64,000 nt of DNA, taken from the NCBI RefSeq assembly GCF_012568845.1, contig NZ_CP046194.1, forward strand, positions 126,385 through 190,384, given 5' to 3'. Positions 51,714-63,328 of the stretch are shown here, one piece after another. The position numbers were made by a program, and so were the translations under genes. The notes below the pieces were generated by a model. It saw only the letters and a list, made by a program, of their open reading frames with translations. It was not told the DNA's origin and searched no databases. Every line of letters begins with the position of its first letter. Within the stretch, counting starts at the first letter, position 1. This DNA comes from Enterobacteriaceae endosymbiont of Donacia cincticornis (GTDB lineage: Bacteria; Pseudomonadota; Gammaproteobacteria; Enterobacterales; Enterobacteriaceae).

Positions 51714-52937
51714 TTAAGAATGATTATATCTAATTATAAAATTTTTATACATGAAAAGAATACTTTGATAAGTATATAACTTGTAAAAACAATTATAGTA
51801 ATTATTTTTATAATTTGTTAATTTTTTTTTTGTAAAAAAAGATTTTTTAATAGGTTTAGAAAAATTTAAAATTTTTATTTCAACATAACGATCTATTACT
51901 AAACATTTTTTAAGAAGTCTACGATTTTGAATTTTTTGACATTTTTTATTAATAAATAAATTATTTTCTAATCCTTTAACAAAAATAATTTTTTTTACTA
52001 AATGATTATCTATAGATAATATATATTTAGCAATTTTTTCTGCTCTTTTTTGAGATAAAAAATTATTTTTATGATTTTTTTCAAGGTAATCAGAATGACC
52101 TAAAATTATTATTTTAGTATTTATATCATTTAATAAATTTTTTAATTTGAATTTAAATAATTTTTCTAAAATATTTTTATTTTCTTTAGTTAAAGAAATA
52201 CTTTTGAATTTAAAAAAAAATTTTTCTTTAGATATAAGATTTTTATTACCATAATTATTATAATAGTAATTTTTTGATTTATTAATTAAATTTTTTATTA
52301 AAGGTGTATGATTTTTATTAAAAAATTTATATATTATACTAATACTAAACATAAAATTATTTGTATTTTGTCCTAAATCATCATTATTTTTACTTCCAAT
52401 ATTTTTTATTAATTGATACTCTATCCTAGAAGATAGATTATCTTTAATTTGATATTCACCTCCGAAAGAAAATAATGGAGAAACATTATAATATAAATTA
52501 TCTAAATTATAATATTTATTATTATTACTAAATTGATAGTAATAAGATTTTGCAAAAAATCCCCCTAAACGGGTATATAAATATAAATTCCTAAAAATAG
52601 GATATCTAATATTAGTTGTTAATTGTATTCCCTTTACTTCAAAAACATTTTTCATATTATTTTCAATATTTTTTTTAATAGTTCCTAACCAATCTAATCC
52701 TAATTCTAAACCTAAAAAATTATTTGTTTGATATCCTAAAAAAAATCCATTTCCTAGTTTATTAAAAAAATTATATTCTTTATCATCAATGTCTTTCCCT
52801 AACAATTTTATATTATTATAATGTGATAATCCAAATGTAGAACCAAAATACCAATAATCTTTAAAGTTAGTTTTAGCATTAGCAATATTATGAATACTTA
52901 TCATAATTATTGTAAAAATAATAATTATTTTTTTCAT
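51714..52937 (-). CDS. ompA: Outer membrane protein OmpA (extended C-terminus)
   Basis: OmpA anchors the outer membrane to peptidoglycan through its periplasmic domain. A signal peptide covers residues 1-21, with the cleavage motif ANA before KTNFKDYWYFGSTFG. Residues about 22-190 show alternating aromatic strands of the eight-stranded barrel. The periplasmic OmpA domain includes ILGHSDYLEKNHKNNFLSQK (20 residues) followed by RAEKIAKYIL, with the conserved Asp and Arg. After the normal end DRYVEIKIL about 50 extra residues follow, rich in Tyr, Lys and Asn. Length 407 against 346 in E. coli. A diverged Pal-type fusion is unlikely given the barrel. Confidence 0.88.
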   Translation of the reverse strand: MKKIIIIFTIIMISIHNIANAKTNFKDYWYFGSTFGLSHYNNIKLLGKDIDDKEYNFFNKLGNGFFLGYQTNNFLGLELGLDWLGTIKKNIENNMKNVFEVKGIQLTTNIRYPIFRNLYLYTRLGGFFAKSYYYQFSNNNKYYNLDNLYYNVSPLFSFGGEYQIKDNLSSRIEYQLIKNIGSKNNDDLGQNTNNFMFSISIIYKFFNKNHTPLIKNLINKSKNYYYNNYGNKNLISKEKFFFKFKSISLTKENKNILEKLFKFKLKNLLNDINTKIIILGHSDYLEKNHKNNFLSQKRAEKIAKYILSIDNHLVKKIIFVKGLENNLFINKKCQKIQNRRLLKKCLVIDRYVEIKILNFSKPIKKSFFTKKKLTNYKNNYYNCFYKLYTYQSILFMYKNFIIRYNHS

Positions 52938-53105
52938 TTTTTATATAAACCTTTTTTTATAAAATAAAATTTAAATTTATATTTTTCATTTTATTAATAT
53001 AATTAATATATTAATAATTTTTTAAAAAATTTATTATTTATTTAAAATAAATATAACTTTACATAAATAATTAAAGTTAATATTAGTATTTTATTAAAAT
53101 ATTTT

Positions 53106-54080
53106 TTAAAATATTTTAACAATAAAAAACATACTATTTTTATCTTTTTGAAATCTAATTAAAGATTTTTTAATAAAATTATTTTTTAATATAATTTGTA
53201 TCCAAAATATATTTGATGTAGTTTTTAATATTTTTAAAATAATTTTATTTCTTATAATTTTCCATTCACTATTTTCATTATTTTTAAATTCTAATATATC
53301 ATTATATGATGGTTTAATTTTTAAATGACCTTTTAATAAAAATAATTTCTGATTTATTTTATTTTTAAAATTTAAACTACTAATAATTTCTTGTCCCAAA
53401 TAACAACCTTTATTAAAATCAATAGTATTCATTTCATTAAAAATAAATTGTTGAGGTAAAAATAAATTACAATGATAATCCATATCAATAATATAATAAC
53501 CTATTTTCATATAAAATTTATCCCAAGAACTATTTTTCTTTAAATAAAAAATTTTAGATAAAAAATATTTTTTTATAATAAAAAAAATATTTTTTGAGGA
53601 TAAAATCATGAAATAATAATTTTCAAAATATTTAAATTTTAATAAAATATCTTTATTAAAAAGATACAGTGTTTTTTTTTGCAAAAATATATCTTTTTTT
53701 GCAAAAATTTTAAATAAAAGTTGTTCTGTTTTTATATTTAAAATTCCAAAAATTTTTTTCTCTTTATCTAAAGAAATTGTTACTTTATATAATAAAATAT
53801 ATTTTTTAATACTTTTTAAATATTCATTTAATATGTTTTTTCTAATTATATATTGATAAAAATTATCACATATTTTAAATATGTGCATATTTGTTAAAAT
53901 TTTTCCTTGTGAATTACAATGAAAAGCATTAAAAAAATGTTTTTTATTATCTAATCGATCTATATTAATTGTTAATTGATTTTGTAAAAAAATTTTACTA
54001 TCAGGACCTTTTATCGTTAAAATTTGTAAATTATCTAAATTAACATAATTTAATAAATTATTATTTTCTTTAACATTCAT
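53106..54080 (-). CDS. ygfZ: tRNA-modifying / Fe-S maintenance protein YgfZ
   Basis: YgfZ is a folate-binding protein related to aminomethyltransferases and supports certain iron-sulfur enzymes such as MiaB. The family signature around the essential Cys is present as NKGCYLGQEIISSLNF near residue 228. The N-terminal fold is seen in ILTIKGPDSKIFLQNQLT and AFHCNSQGKILTNMHIF. Length 324 against 326 in E. coli. Conservation outside these blocks is weak. IlvD, encoded nearby, is one of the Fe-S enzymes of this cell. Confidence 0.92.
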   Translation of the reverse strand: MNVKENNNLLNYVNLDNLQILTIKGPDSKIFLQNQLTINIDRLDNKKHFFNAFHCNSQGKILTNMHIFKICDNFYQYIIRKNILNEYLKSIKKYILLYKVTISLDKEKKIFGILNIKTEQLLFKIFAKKDIFLQKKTLYLFNKDILLKFKYFENYYFMILSSKNIFFIIKKYFLSKIFYLKKNSSWDKFYMKIGYYIIDMDYHCNLFLPQQFIFNEMNTIDFNKGCYLGQEIISSLNFKNKINQKLFLLKGHLKIKPSYNDILEFKNNENSEWKIIRNKIILKILKTTSNIFWIQIILKNNFIKKSLIRFQKDKNSMFFIVKIF

Positions 54081-54141
54081 TTTTATAAAAAAACCCTGGT
54101 ATAAATTTAAATTTTTAAATTATATAACAAAAAATTATTTT

Positions 54142-57100
54142 TTATAATTTTTTATGTAATTCTTGTAAAGAAAAAACTTTTATTTTAAAATTATTTGTTA
54201 TAGAAATTATTGTAGCTATAGCTCCATTTATAGTTGTACTATAATAAATATTATTTTGTAAAGCTAAAATTCTAATCAATCTAGAATTATTAATAGATTT
54301 TTTTTTTTCTACTGTATTAATAATGTAAGTGTATCTTTTATTTTTAATAAAATTAAGTACATTTGGTTGTTTTTCTGTAGCTTTATTAACTATTTTAACC
54401 ATTAATTTAAATCTTTGTAAAAATTTAGCTGTTCCATATGTTGCTTCGATTATAAATCCACAAAAAATTAATTTTTTAACTAATGAAATTATTAATTTCT
54501 TATCTTTATCTTTAACTGATATTAAAATAATACCTTTTTTTTTTATATAAAATTTAGTACTTAATATTATTTTATAAAATGCTTCTTCGAAAGTATATCC
54601 TATACCCATAACTTCACCTGTAGATCTCATTTCTGGACCTAAAATAGGATCAATATTATCAAATTTATCAAAAGGTAAAATAGCTTCTTTAACAGAAGAA
54701 AATGATGGATAAATTTCTTTTTTAAGATTTAAACTTAATAAAGATTTTCCTATCATAACTAATGTACCTATTTTTGCTAATGGTATATTAATTACTTTAG
54801 AAACAAATGGAATTGTTCTAGATGCTCTAGGATTAACTTCTATAATATATATTATATTATCTTGAATAGCAAATTGTATATTTATAAGTCCACATATATT
54901 AATTTTAATCGCTAATTTTTTAGTTTGTAGTTTAATTTCATTTAAAATTTTTTGTTTTAAATTACGTGTAGGTATAAAACAAGCAGAATCACCAGAATGA
55001 ATACCTGCTTGTTCAATATGTTCCATAATACCGCCTATAAAAATATCTTTTCTATCACAAATTGCATCTACATCAATTTCTATTGCATTATCTAAAAATT
55101 TTTCTAATAAAATAGAAGTATTATGTTTCATATTTAATAAAAAATAATTTTTTAGATCATCTTTATTATATACTATTTCCATATATCTACCACCTAGAAC
55201 ATAAGAAGGTCTTGCAATTAAAGGATAACCTAAAATATGAGCTTTTTTAAAAGCTTCATCCAAATTTTTTACTATATAATTAGGAGGTTGTTTTAAATTT
55301 AAAAGTTTAACAATATTTTGAAATTTTTTCCTATTTTCAGCTAAATCTATTGAAAAAGGACTTGTTCCTATAATATTTACACCTTCTTGTTCTAATTTTT
55401 TAGCTAAATTCAATGGATTTTGTCCTCCATATTGGACAATAACACCTAACGGTTTTTCTATCCTAATAATTTCTAATATATTTTCTAAAGTTATTGGTTC
55501 AAAATATAAACGACTAGAAATATCATAATCTGTTGAAACAGTTTCTGGATTACAATTAATCATTATTGTTTCAAAATTATTTTCACGTAAAATCATAGAT
55601 GCATGTACACAACAATAATCAAATTCTATTCCTTGTCCGATTCTATTAGGACCACTACCTAAAATAATAATTTTTTTCTTATTGTTAGTAGGATTAGCTT
55701 CACATTCTATTCCATATGTAGAGTATATATAAGCAGTATTAGTTTTAAATTCTGCAGAACACGTATCTACTTTTTTATATACTGGATGTATATCATATTT
55801 ATATCTTAATTTTCGTATTTCTTTTTCAGATACATTTAAAATATTAGCTAATCTAATATCAGAAAATCCTTGTTGTTTTAATTTAAAAAAATATTTCTTA
55901 TTATTTAAATATTTAATACCTAACATTTTAATTTTTTTTTCAGTAATAATTATATCTTCTATTTGTGATAAAAACCACATATCTATTTTAGAATAATTAT
56001 ATATTTCTTTAATAGACATATTAATTCTCATAGCATCTGCGATAAAACGAATTCTATCTGATCCTGGTTTTTTTAATTCTTTTATTATTATATTATAATA
56101 ATCTTTATCATCAATTTTATTAACTATAATGGGTTCAAAACCATAAATACCCATTTCTAAACTACATAATGCTTTTTGAATAGATTCTTGGAAAGATCTA
56201 CCTATAGACATAATTTCACCTACTGATTTCATTTTTGTTGTTAACCTATCATTAACATAATTAAATTTTTCAAAATTAAATTTAGGTATTTTTGTTACTA
56301 TATAATCAATAGATGGTTCAAATGCAGCTGAAGTATAATTATTAGTTATATCATTTGTTAATTCATCTAATGTATAACCGATAGAAAGTTTTGCTGATAT
56401 TTTAGCTATTGGAAAACCAGTTGCTTTTGATGCTAGAGCAGAAGAACGTGAAACACGAGGATTCATTTCAATTACCATTAGTTTCCCATTTACAGGATTA
56501 ACTGCAAATTGTACATTTGCTCCTCCAGATTTAAGACCAACAGCTTTAATAATAGATATAGAAGCGTTTCTCATTATTTGATATTCTTTATCAGATAAAG
56601 TTTGTGCCGGAGCAATTGTGATTGAATCTCCTGTATGTATCCCCATCGGGTCAATATTTTCAATAGAACATATAATTATTGAATTACCATTTTTATCTCT
56701 TACAACTTCCATTTCATATTCTTTCCATCCAATTAAAGATTCATCAATAATTAATTCATTATTAAATGATAAATTCAAACCATTATCACAAATATTTTTA
56801 AATTCTGTAATATTATATGCTATTCCTCCACCACTTCCTCCCATAGTAAATGAAGGTCTAATAATACATGGAAATTTAATTTTTTGTATGCAATTTATTG
56901 CTTCATCCATATTATGAATAGGAAAAGAATATGGAATATTAAAACCTAATTTTTTTATAATTTTTGTAAAATAAGAACGATTTTCTGCATTATAAATAGC
57001 GCTGATAGATGTTCCAATAATTTCTATATTAAATTTTTTTAATATATTATTTTTATGTAAATCTAAAACACAATTTAAAGCGGTTTGTCCACCCATTGTA

Positions 57101-57363
57101 GCTAAAATAGCATGAGGTTTTTCTTTTTTTATGATTTTAGTGATTATATGCCAATTAATAGGTTCTATATATGTTGTATTAGCAATATCTGGATCTGTCA
57201 TTATAGTAGCAGGATTAGAATTAACTAAAATTAATTTATATCCTTCTTCTTTTAAAGCTTTACATGCTTGTGTTCCAGAATAATCAAATTCACAAGCTTG
57301 ACCTATAGTAATTGGTCCAGCTCCTAAAATCATAATACTTTGTATATCAGTACGTTTAGGCAT
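54142..57363 (-). CDS. carB: Carbamoyl-phosphate synthase large subunit CarB
   Basis: CarB makes carbamoyl phosphate from bicarbonate, ATP and ammonia delivered by CarA, feeding arginine and pyrimidine synthesis. The protein has 1073 residues, the E. coli length. Two homologous ATP-grasp halves are visible: the first opens with [19 protein letters not shown], the second with [19 protein letters not shown] near residue 560. The C-terminal allosteric domain (from about residue 935) is present but diverged. It starts one base after the carA stop. Confidence 0.98.
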   Translation of the reverse strand: MPKRTDIQSIMILGAGPITIGQACEFDYSGTQACKALKEEGYKLILVNSNPATIMTDPDIANTTYIEPINWHIITKIIKKEKPHAILATMGGQTALNCVLDLHKNNILKKFNIEIIGTSISAIYNAENRSYFTKIIKKLGFNIPYSFPIHNMDEAINCIQKIKFPCIIRPSFTMGGSGGGIAYNITEFKNICDNGLNLSFNNELIIDESLIGWKEYEMEVVRDKNGNSIIICSIENIDPMGIHTGDSITIAPAQTLSDKEYQIMRNASISIIKAVGLKSGGANVQFAVNPVNGKLMVIEMNPRVSRSSALASKATGFPIAKISAKLSIGYTLDELTNDITNNYTSAAFEPSIDYIVTKIPKFNFEKFNYVNDRLTTKMKSVGEIMSIGRSFQESIQKALCSLEMGIYGFEPIIVNKIDDKDYYNIIIKELKKPGSDRIRFIADAMRINMSIKEIYNYSKIDMWFLSQIEDIIITEKKIKMLGIKYLNNKKYFFKLKQQGFSDIRLANILNVSEKEIRKLRYKYDIHPVYKKVDTCSAEFKTNTAYIYSTYGIECEANPTNNKKKIIILGSGPNRIGQGIEFDYCCVHASMILRENNFETIMINCNPETVSTDYDISSRLYFEPITLENILEIIRIEKPLGVIVQYGGQNPLNLAKKLEQEGVNIIGTSPFSIDLAENRKKFQNIVKLLNLKQPPNYIVKNLDEAFKKAHILGYPLIARPSYVLGGRYMEIVYNKDDLKNYFLLNMKHNTSILLEKFLDNAIEIDVDAICDRKDIFIGGIMEHIEQAGIHSGDSACFIPTRNLKQKILNEIKLQTKKLAIKINICGLINIQFAIQDNIIYIIEVNPRASRTIPFVSKVINIPLAKIGTLVMIGKSLLSLNLKKEIYPSFSSVKEAILPFDKFDNIDPILGPEMRSTGEVMGIGYTFEEAFYKIILSTKFYIKKKGIILISVKDKDKKLIISLVKKLIFCGFIIEATYGTAKFLQRFKLMVKIVNKATEKQPNVLNFIKNKRYTYIINTVEKKKSINNSRLIRILALQNNIYYSTTINGAIATIISITNNFKIKVFSLQELHKKL

Positions 57364-57364
57364 T

Positions 57365-58513
57365 TTAAAATCTCTTGTATTTTTTTTTACAATATATATG
57401 AATTTTTTTTATAAAATAATCAAATAATATAGATGAATCATGTGGTCCTGGACTAGCTTCTGGATGACCTTGAAAACCAAAAGCAGGTTTATTAATACAA
57501 TGGATACCCTCAATAGTATCATCAAATAAAGATTTATGAGTAATTTTTAAATTCTTAGGAAAATTATTTTTATCAATAGTAAAATTGTGATTTTGAGTAG
57601 TAATTAATACTTTATTATTTTTTAAATCTTTTACAGGATGATTACTTCCATGATGGCCTATATCCATTTTTATTATTTTTGCTCCATAAGCAATAGCTAA
57701 AATTTGGTGACCGAAACAAACTCCAAAAATAGGAATATTTGTTGTTAATATTTTTTTTACAATATCTATTATATAATTACATGGAGTAGGATCTCCTGGG
57801 CCATTAGATAAAAAAATACCATCAGGATTTAATAACATTAAATTTTTATAACTTATAAAAGCAGAAACAATAGTAACTTTACATTTTCTATCAACTAACA
57901 TTTTTAAAATACTATTTTTTACACCAAAATCTAACACTACTACATGCATTAAAAATGCATGTTTTTGTATATTTTTATGATTTGATTTCCAGGAATAAGT
58001 TTTTTTTGTAGTGATATCTTTTACTAAATCTAAACCTTGTAAACCTTTAAATTTACGTATTTTATGTAAAATTTTTTTATAATTAAAATATTTTTTAGTA
58101 GAAATTAAAGCTATTTTATTAATTTTTTTATCACGTATTAATCTAGTTAAATATCTTGTATCTATTCCTTCAATAGCAACAATATTTTTTTTTTTTAAAA
58201 AACTATCTAATTCTTCTGTGCTACGATAATTACTTGATATTTTAGATAAATTATTGATAATAAGTCCTTTAGCATAAATTTTCGATGATTCATTATCATA
58301 TATATTAGTACCCACATTACCAATGTGTGGATATGTTAAAATTATAATTTGTTTATAATAAGAAGGATCAGTAAGTATTTCTTGATAACCAGTAATCGCA
58401 GTATTAAATATTATTTCTCCTATAACTATTCCATCTATTCCTATAGAATTTCCAAAAATTTTAGTTCCATTTTCCATTAAAATAATTGCTTTATTATTCA
58501 AATTATTCTCCAT
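57365..58513 (-). CDS. carA: Carbamoyl-phosphate synthase small subunit CarA
   Basis: CarA is the glutamine amidotransferase subunit that releases ammonia for CarB. The class I glutaminase triad is visible: the nucleophilic Cys in [11 protein letters not shown] and the His/Glu pair in [14 protein letters not shown]. The N-terminal domain keeps [18 protein letters not shown]. Length 382, as in E. coli. The upstream 146 bp contain the ilvC terminator; no PyrR or arginine-operator site was recognised. Confidence 0.98.
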   Translation of the reverse strand: MENNLNNKAIILMENGTKIFGNSIGIDGIVIGEIIFNTAITGYQEILTDPSYYKQIIILTYPHIGNVGTNIYDNESSKIYAKGLIINNLSKISSNYRSTEELDSFLKKKNIVAIEGIDTRYLTRLIRDKKINKIALISTKKYFNYKKILHKIRKFKGLQGLDLVKDITTKKTYSWKSNHKNIQKHAFLMHVVVLDFGVKNSILKMLVDRKCKVTIVSAFISYKNLMLLNPDGIFLSNGPGDPTPCNYIIDIVKKILTTNIPIFGVCFGHQILAIAYGAKIIKMDIGHHGSNHPVKDLKNNKVLITTQNHNFTIDKNNFPKNLKITHKSLFDDTIEGIHCINKPAFGFQGHPEASPGPHDSSILFDYFIKKIHIYCKKKYKRF

Positions 58514-58623
58514 AATTTAAAATTTTTATATAAAAATTATTTGTAAATATTTTTATAAAATTTAAAAATAAAAATATATAAAATATATTTTAAAAAAATT
58601 TTTATTTTTTTAAATTTGAATCA

Positions 58624-58655
58624 AAATTACTCTCTTTTAAAAAAGAGAGTAATTT
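58624..58655 (-). terminator. Terminator downstream of ilvC
   Basis: Positions 58624-58638 (AAATTACTCTCTTTT) and 58641-58655 are perfect 15-bp inverted complements with two bases between, followed on the minus strand by TTTTGA. It begins four bases past the ilvC stop and precedes carA. Confidence 0.85.
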
Positions 58656-58659
58656 ATTT

Positions 58660-60144
58660 TTAATAATTAAAATTAGTTGAAGATCTTATATTAGTCATAT
58701 AATTTCTTAATATATATCCTATTTTTTCAATAGGATGATTTCTAATTTTATTATTTATTTTATATAAATAATTATTATCTATAGATGTATTTTTTATATT
58801 TGAAATACCTACATCTTGAGTTGTAAGATTTTTTATAAATTTTTTTAATAAAGGAATAGCACTATTTGTAAATAAATAATTACCATATTCAGCTGTATTT
58901 GATATAACTTTATTCATTTCATATAATTTTTTTCTAGCAATAGTATTAGCTATTAAAGGTAATTCATGTAATGATTCATAATATGCTGAAGCAGGTGATA
59001 TACCAGATTCTATCATTAATTCAAATGATAATTCAACACTACTTTTAATAGTAGTAATCATAAAAATACCTTGATCAAAATAATCTTGTTCTTTTATATC
59101 AAAATTTTGTAAATTTTTTATTTTCTCAAATTTATTATTTTTATATATTTTTCTCCATTTTAATAAATTATTATTATTATTTTTCCAATCCTGAATAAGA
59201 TTTTGAGAAAATTTACCTGAAAGTATATTATCGATATGTAATTTAAATAAAGGTTTTAATTTTTCTTTTAAAATTGATGATAATTTATAAACATGTATTT
59301 TATTAGAATTATTTAATCTATCCATCATTAAACTAATACCTCCCTGTTTTAAAGCTTCTGTAATATATTCCCATCCAAATTGAATTAATTGTGCAGAATA
59401 TAATGGATTTTGTTTCAATTCTAATAATTTCTCAAATAATAAAATTGATATTGTTTGTAACATTCCACATAATACAGTTTGTTCTCCCATTAAATCTGAT
59501 TTAACTTCAGCAATAAAAGATGATTCTAATACACCAGCTTTATGACTACCAATGGCAGTAGCCCAAGCCTTAGCTATTTGGAAACCATAATTATTATTAT
59601 TAGCTTCTTGATGAACAGCTATCAAAGCTGGAACTCCAAAACCTTTTTTAAATTCTTCTCTTACCTCTGTACCAGGACATTTAGGAGCTACCATAATAAC
59701 TGTAATATCTTTAGATATTTCTTCTCCTTCTTCTATAATATTAAAACCATGAGAATAACCTAATATTGCACCTTTTTTTATTAAAAATTTTATTTTTTTT
59801 AAAATATTATGATGATTATTATCAGGAGTTAAATTAATAATTAAATCAGCATCAGGTATTAATTCTTCATAAGAACCAATAATAAATTTTTCTTTATAAG
59901 CTCTTTGCCAAGATAAATTTCTATTTTTTATAGATTCTTTTTTTAAAGCATATGAGATATTTAATCCGGAATCTCTCATATTTAATCCTTGATTAAAACC
60001 TTGAGAACCGCAACCTATAATAACAATTTTTTTATTTTTTAAAAAATGGAGACTATTATTAAATTCTTCAAATTTCATTAATCTACATTTTTGTAAATTT
60101 TTTAATTTTTCGCGAAAATTTAAAATATTGAAATAATTATTCAT
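58660..60144 (-). CDS. ilvC: Ketol-acid reductoisomerase IlvC (class II)
   Basis: IlvC performs the isomerisation and NADPH-dependent reduction step of isoleucine and valine synthesis. The NADPH-binding loop [20 protein letters not shown] (20 residues) is near residue 37, and [20 protein letters not shown] follows. The long form with a duplicated C-terminal domain is kept: 494 residues against 491 in E. coli. Magnesium-binding stretches [14 protein letters not shown] and [11 protein letters not shown] are present. It lies 102 bp downstream of ilvD, with neither ilvA nor ilvY between them. Confidence 0.98.
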   Translation of the reverse strand: MNNYFNILNFREKLKNLQKCRLMKFEEFNNSLHFLKNKKIVIIGCGSQGFNQGLNMRDSGLNISYALKKESIKNRNLSWQRAYKEKFIIGSYEELIPDADLIINLTPDNNHHNILKKIKFLIKKGAILGYSHGFNIIEEGEEISKDITVIMVAPKCPGTEVREEFKKGFGVPALIAVHQEANNNNYGFQIAKAWATAIGSHKAGVLESSFIAEVKSDLMGEQTVLCGMLQTISILLFEKLLELKQNPLYSAQLIQFGWEYITEALKQGGISLMMDRLNNSNKIHVYKLSSILKEKLKPLFKLHIDNILSGKFSQNLIQDWKNNNNNLLKWRKIYKNNKFEKIKNLQNFDIKEQDYFDQGIFMITTIKSSVELSFELMIESGISPASAYYESLHELPLIANTIARKKLYEMNKVISNTAEYGNYLFTNSAIPLLKKFIKNLTTQDVGISNIKNTSIDNNYLYKINNKIRNHPIEKIGYILRNYMTNIRSSTNFNY

Positions 60145-60246
60145 TTAGTTATCCTTTTTTTTATAAAAAAAATTAATATTTAATAAATATTTTTAATAAA
60201 AATTTGAATTAAATTTAATAATTTTTTTTATTCGAAAATATTTATT

Positions 60247-62106
60247 TTATATTACTAATTTATTTTTGTCTCTTACTGCTCCTTTATCAGCACTAGTTAC
60301 TAAACTAGCATAAGCTTTAAGTGCAAAAGAAATTTTTCTTTGTCTTTTACGTAAAGGTTTATATGCTAAGAAACCTCTTTTTTCTTCTTGTTTCATTCTT
60401 TTATTTAAAATAAAATTAGAAACATCTAAATGAATAGATCTTTTTGGTATATTAATTTGAATAATATCATCATTTTTTACTAAAGCTATTAATCCTCTAT
60501 TAGCTGCTTCAGGAGAAATATGTCCTATAGATAAACCAGAAGTACCACCAGAAAATCTTCCATCTGTAATTAAAGCACATTGTTTATCTAAATTCATCGA
60601 TTTTAAATATGATGTAGGATATAACATTTCTTGCATCCCAGGACCTCCTTTAGGGCCTTCATATCTTATTACTATAATATCACCAGGAAAAATTTGTTTA
60701 TTTAAAATTGCATATACTGCTTCTTCTTGACTATCAAATACTTTTGCTTTTCCTTTAAAAATTATTAGTTTTTGATTTACACTTGCTGTCTTAACAACAC
60801 ATCCTTTTTTCGCAAGATTACCATATAAAACTGCTAAACCTCCATCTTTACTAAAAGCATATTTGTATGAACGAATACAACCTTTTTCTCTATCCTTATC
60901 TAAGGTAGAATAAATATTATTTTGTGAAAAAGGATATATTGTTTTTGTATTTCCTGGAGCTGATTGATAAAATTTTTGTATATTTATATTTTTTTTATTT
61001 AAAATATTATATTTATATATAGTTTCTTCTATAGTTAATTCTAAAATATTTATAGTTTTTTTATGTATTAAATTTATTTTATTTAATTCATTTAAAATCC
61101 CCATTACTCCTCCTGCTCTATGAAAATCTTCCATATAAAATTTATTAGTGCTAGGAGATATTTTGCATAACCACGGGGTTTTTTTTGATAAATAATCAAT
61201 TGTATTTAAATTAAATACTATATTAGTTTCCTGTGATAAAGCTAACATATGTAATATTGTATTCGTAGATCCTCCCATAGAAATATCTAGTGTCATTGCA
61301 TTTTCAAATGATTCTTGATTAGCAATATTTCTAGGTAAAAAATTAATATTATTATTTTCATAATATTTTTTAGTAATTTCTACTATTTTTTGAGCAGAAC
61401 TTATATATAATTGTTTTCGATTAACATGTGTAGATAATAATGATCCATTTCCTGGTAATGCTAAACCTAAAACTTCTGTAATACAATTCATAGAATTAGC
61501 TGTAAACATTCCAGAACATGATCCACATGTTGGACATGCATTAAGTTCAATTTTCCTTACGTAATCATCAGATTGTTTAGGATTAGCTGCTTGAATCATA
61601 GCATCAACTAAATCGATTCTTTTAGTTTTTGTATTTTTCTTAATATTAATTTTACCAGTTTCCATTGGACCTCCAGATACAAAAACAGTAGGTATATTTA
61701 AACGTAAACTAGCCATTAACATTCCAGGAGTAATTTTATCACAATTAGATATACATATCATTGAATCAACACAATGTGCATTAATAACATATTCTATAGA
61801 ATCTGCAATAAGTTCTCTTGAAGGCAAAGAATATAACATTCCATTGTGTCCCATCGCTATCCCATCATCAATAGCTATTGTATTAAATTCTCTAGGTATT
61901 CCTCCATATTTTTTTATCTCATTAGAGATTATTTTACCTACAGTTTGTAAATGTATATGTCCTGGGACAAACTCTGAAAAAGAATTTACTATTGCTATAA
62001 TAGGTTTATTAAAATCTTTGTCACTCATTCCTGTCGCACGCCAAAGAGCTCTAGCTCCAGCCATATTACGACCTTTGGTTGTAGTAAATGAACGATAATT
62101 AGGCAT
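60247..62106 (-). CDS. ilvD: Dihydroxy-acid dehydratase IlvD
   Basis: IlvD dehydrates the dihydroxy acids to the 2-oxo acids of isoleucine and valine, using an iron-sulfur cluster. The cluster Cys residues sit in [12 protein letters not shown] and [20 protein letters not shown], and the C-terminal [20 protein letters not shown] is intact. Length 619 against 616 in E. coli. It is 33 bp downstream of ilvE. Confidence 0.98.
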   Translation of the reverse strand: MPNYRSFTTTKGRNMAGARALWRATGMSDKDFNKPIIAIVNSFSEFVPGHIHLQTVGKIISNEIKKYGGIPREFNTIAIDDGIAMGHNGMLYSLPSRELIADSIEYVINAHCVDSMICISNCDKITPGMLMASLRLNIPTVFVSGGPMETGKINIKKNTKTKRIDLVDAMIQAANPKQSDDYVRKIELNACPTCGSCSGMFTANSMNCITEVLGLALPGNGSLLSTHVNRKQLYISSAQKIVEITKKYYENNNINFLPRNIANQESFENAMTLDISMGGSTNTILHMLALSQETNIVFNLNTIDYLSKKTPWLCKISPSTNKFYMEDFHRAGGVMGILNELNKINLIHKKTINILELTIEETIYKYNILNKKNINIQKFYQSAPGNTKTIYPFSQNNIYSTLDKDREKGCIRSYKYAFSKDGGLAVLYGNLAKKGCVVKTASVNQKLIIFKGKAKVFDSQEEAVYAILNKQIFPGDIIVIRYEGPKGGPGMQEMLYPTSYLKSMNLDKQCALITDGRFSGGTSGLSIGHISPEAANRGLIALVKNDDIIQINIPKRSIHLDVSNFILNKRMKQEEKRGFLAYKPLRKRQRKISFALKAYASLVTSADKGAVRDKNKLVI

Positions 62107-62138
62107 ATTTATTTTCTTTTATTAAAATTAAAAATTCA

Positions 62139-63074
62139 TTAAATATTAATATAATCTAACCAATTCCATTTATCTTTTATTTTTCCTCTTAATAAAGAGA
62201 TAAATTTTTTTTGTATACTTTTTGTAATTTTTCCTCTTTTACCATTATTTATTAATATATTATCTACACTACAAACAGGTATAATTTCTGCTGCTGTTCC
62301 TGTTAAAAATATTTCATCAGCTAAATATAAAGATTCTCTTAAAATAAAAGATTCTTTAATTATAATGTTTAAATTTTTAGCTATTTTAATAACAGAATCT
62401 CTAGTAATCCCAGGAAGAATAGATGAAGTTAATGGAGGAGTAAATAAAATATTATCTTTTATCTTAAAAATATTTTCTCCAGAACCTTCAGAAACAAATC
62501 CTAAATTATCTAAAGATATTCCTTCATCATATCCATTTCTACGTGCTTCATTACTAATTAATAAAGAAGATAAATAATTACCCCCCGCTTTAGACAAACT
62601 AGGTATAGTATTAGGTTTATATTTATTCCAAGAAGATATCATTGTATTAATACCATTAGTTTTTGAATTATTACCAAGATAATTTTTCCATGGAAAAGCA
62701 CTAATCATTATATCTGTATAATAATCTTGAGGAGGATTAATCCCTAAACCAACATCTCCTATAAATACTAAAATTCTGATATAAGCTTCTTGAAGCTTAT
62801 TAATATTAATTGTCTGATAAACAGCATTTATGATTTCTTTTATAGAAAATTTTATTGGGAAACGATATATTTTAGCAGAATTATATAAACGATTTATATG
62901 ATCTTTATGACGGAAAATAACAGGTCCTTGATGTGATTTATAACATCTAATACCTTCAAAAACAGATGTACCATAATGTAATGCATGACTCATAACACTA
63001 ATTTTAGCATCTTCCCATTTTATAATATTACCATTTAACCAAATAAAATCTGCTTTTTTTATAGACATTATCAT
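62139..63074 (-). CDS. ilvE: Branched-chain amino-acid aminotransferase IlvE
   Basis: IlvE transfers the amino group in the last step of isoleucine, valine and leucine synthesis. The PLP lysine is in LSKAGGNYLSSLL near residue 160, and the cofactor-phosphate region EGSGENIFKI follows. The N-terminus keeps SHALHYGTSVFEGIRCY. Length 311 against 309 in E. coli. Its presence differs from Buchnera, where ilvE is absent and the host enzyme is thought to act. Confidence 0.98.
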   Translation of the reverse strand: MIMSIKKADFIWLNGNIIKWEDAKISVMSHALHYGTSVFEGIRCYKSHQGPVIFRHKDHINRLYNSAKIYRFPIKFSIKEIINAVYQTININKLQEAYIRILVFIGDVGLGINPPQDYYTDIMISAFPWKNYLGNNSKTNGINTMISSWNKYKPNTIPSLSKAGGNYLSSLLISNEARRNGYDEGISLDNLGFVSEGSGENIFKIKDNILFTPPLTSSILPGITRDSVIKIAKNLNIIIKESFILRESLYLADEIFLTGTAAEIIPVCSVDNILINNGKRGKITKSIQKKFISLLRGKIKDKWNWLDYINI

Positions 63075-63094
63075 AATTCCTTATCTTAAATATC

Positions 63095-63328
63095 TTATGA
63101 TATGATCACTATATCTAATACATCTATAAGTTTTGTAATTTGTTTTACTAAAAAATCTATAGGTTTAGAACTTTTTACTATTAATTGAAAATTAATATTT
63201 TTTACTTTATTTATCACATTAATATTCATTTTTTTAAGGGAAAAACCTCTATGACGAATAATTCTTATTATTCTTTCACTTATTTCAGGACTAATATTTG
63301 TTTTAATATGTAATTGATATTTATACAT
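63095..63328 (-). CDS. ilvM: Acetolactate synthase II regulatory subunit IlvM
   Basis: IlvM is the small ACT-domain subunit of acetolactate synthase II. The single ACT fold is visible over almost the whole 77 residues (E. coli 87), including ISERIIRIIRHRGFSLKKMN. It starts immediately after the ilvG stop, so translation is coupled. It lies 20 bp before ilvE. Confidence 0.93.
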   Translation of the reverse strand: MYKYQLHIKTNISPEISERIIRIIRHRGFSLKKMNINVINKVKNINFQLIVKSSKPIDFLVKQITKLIDVLDIVIIS

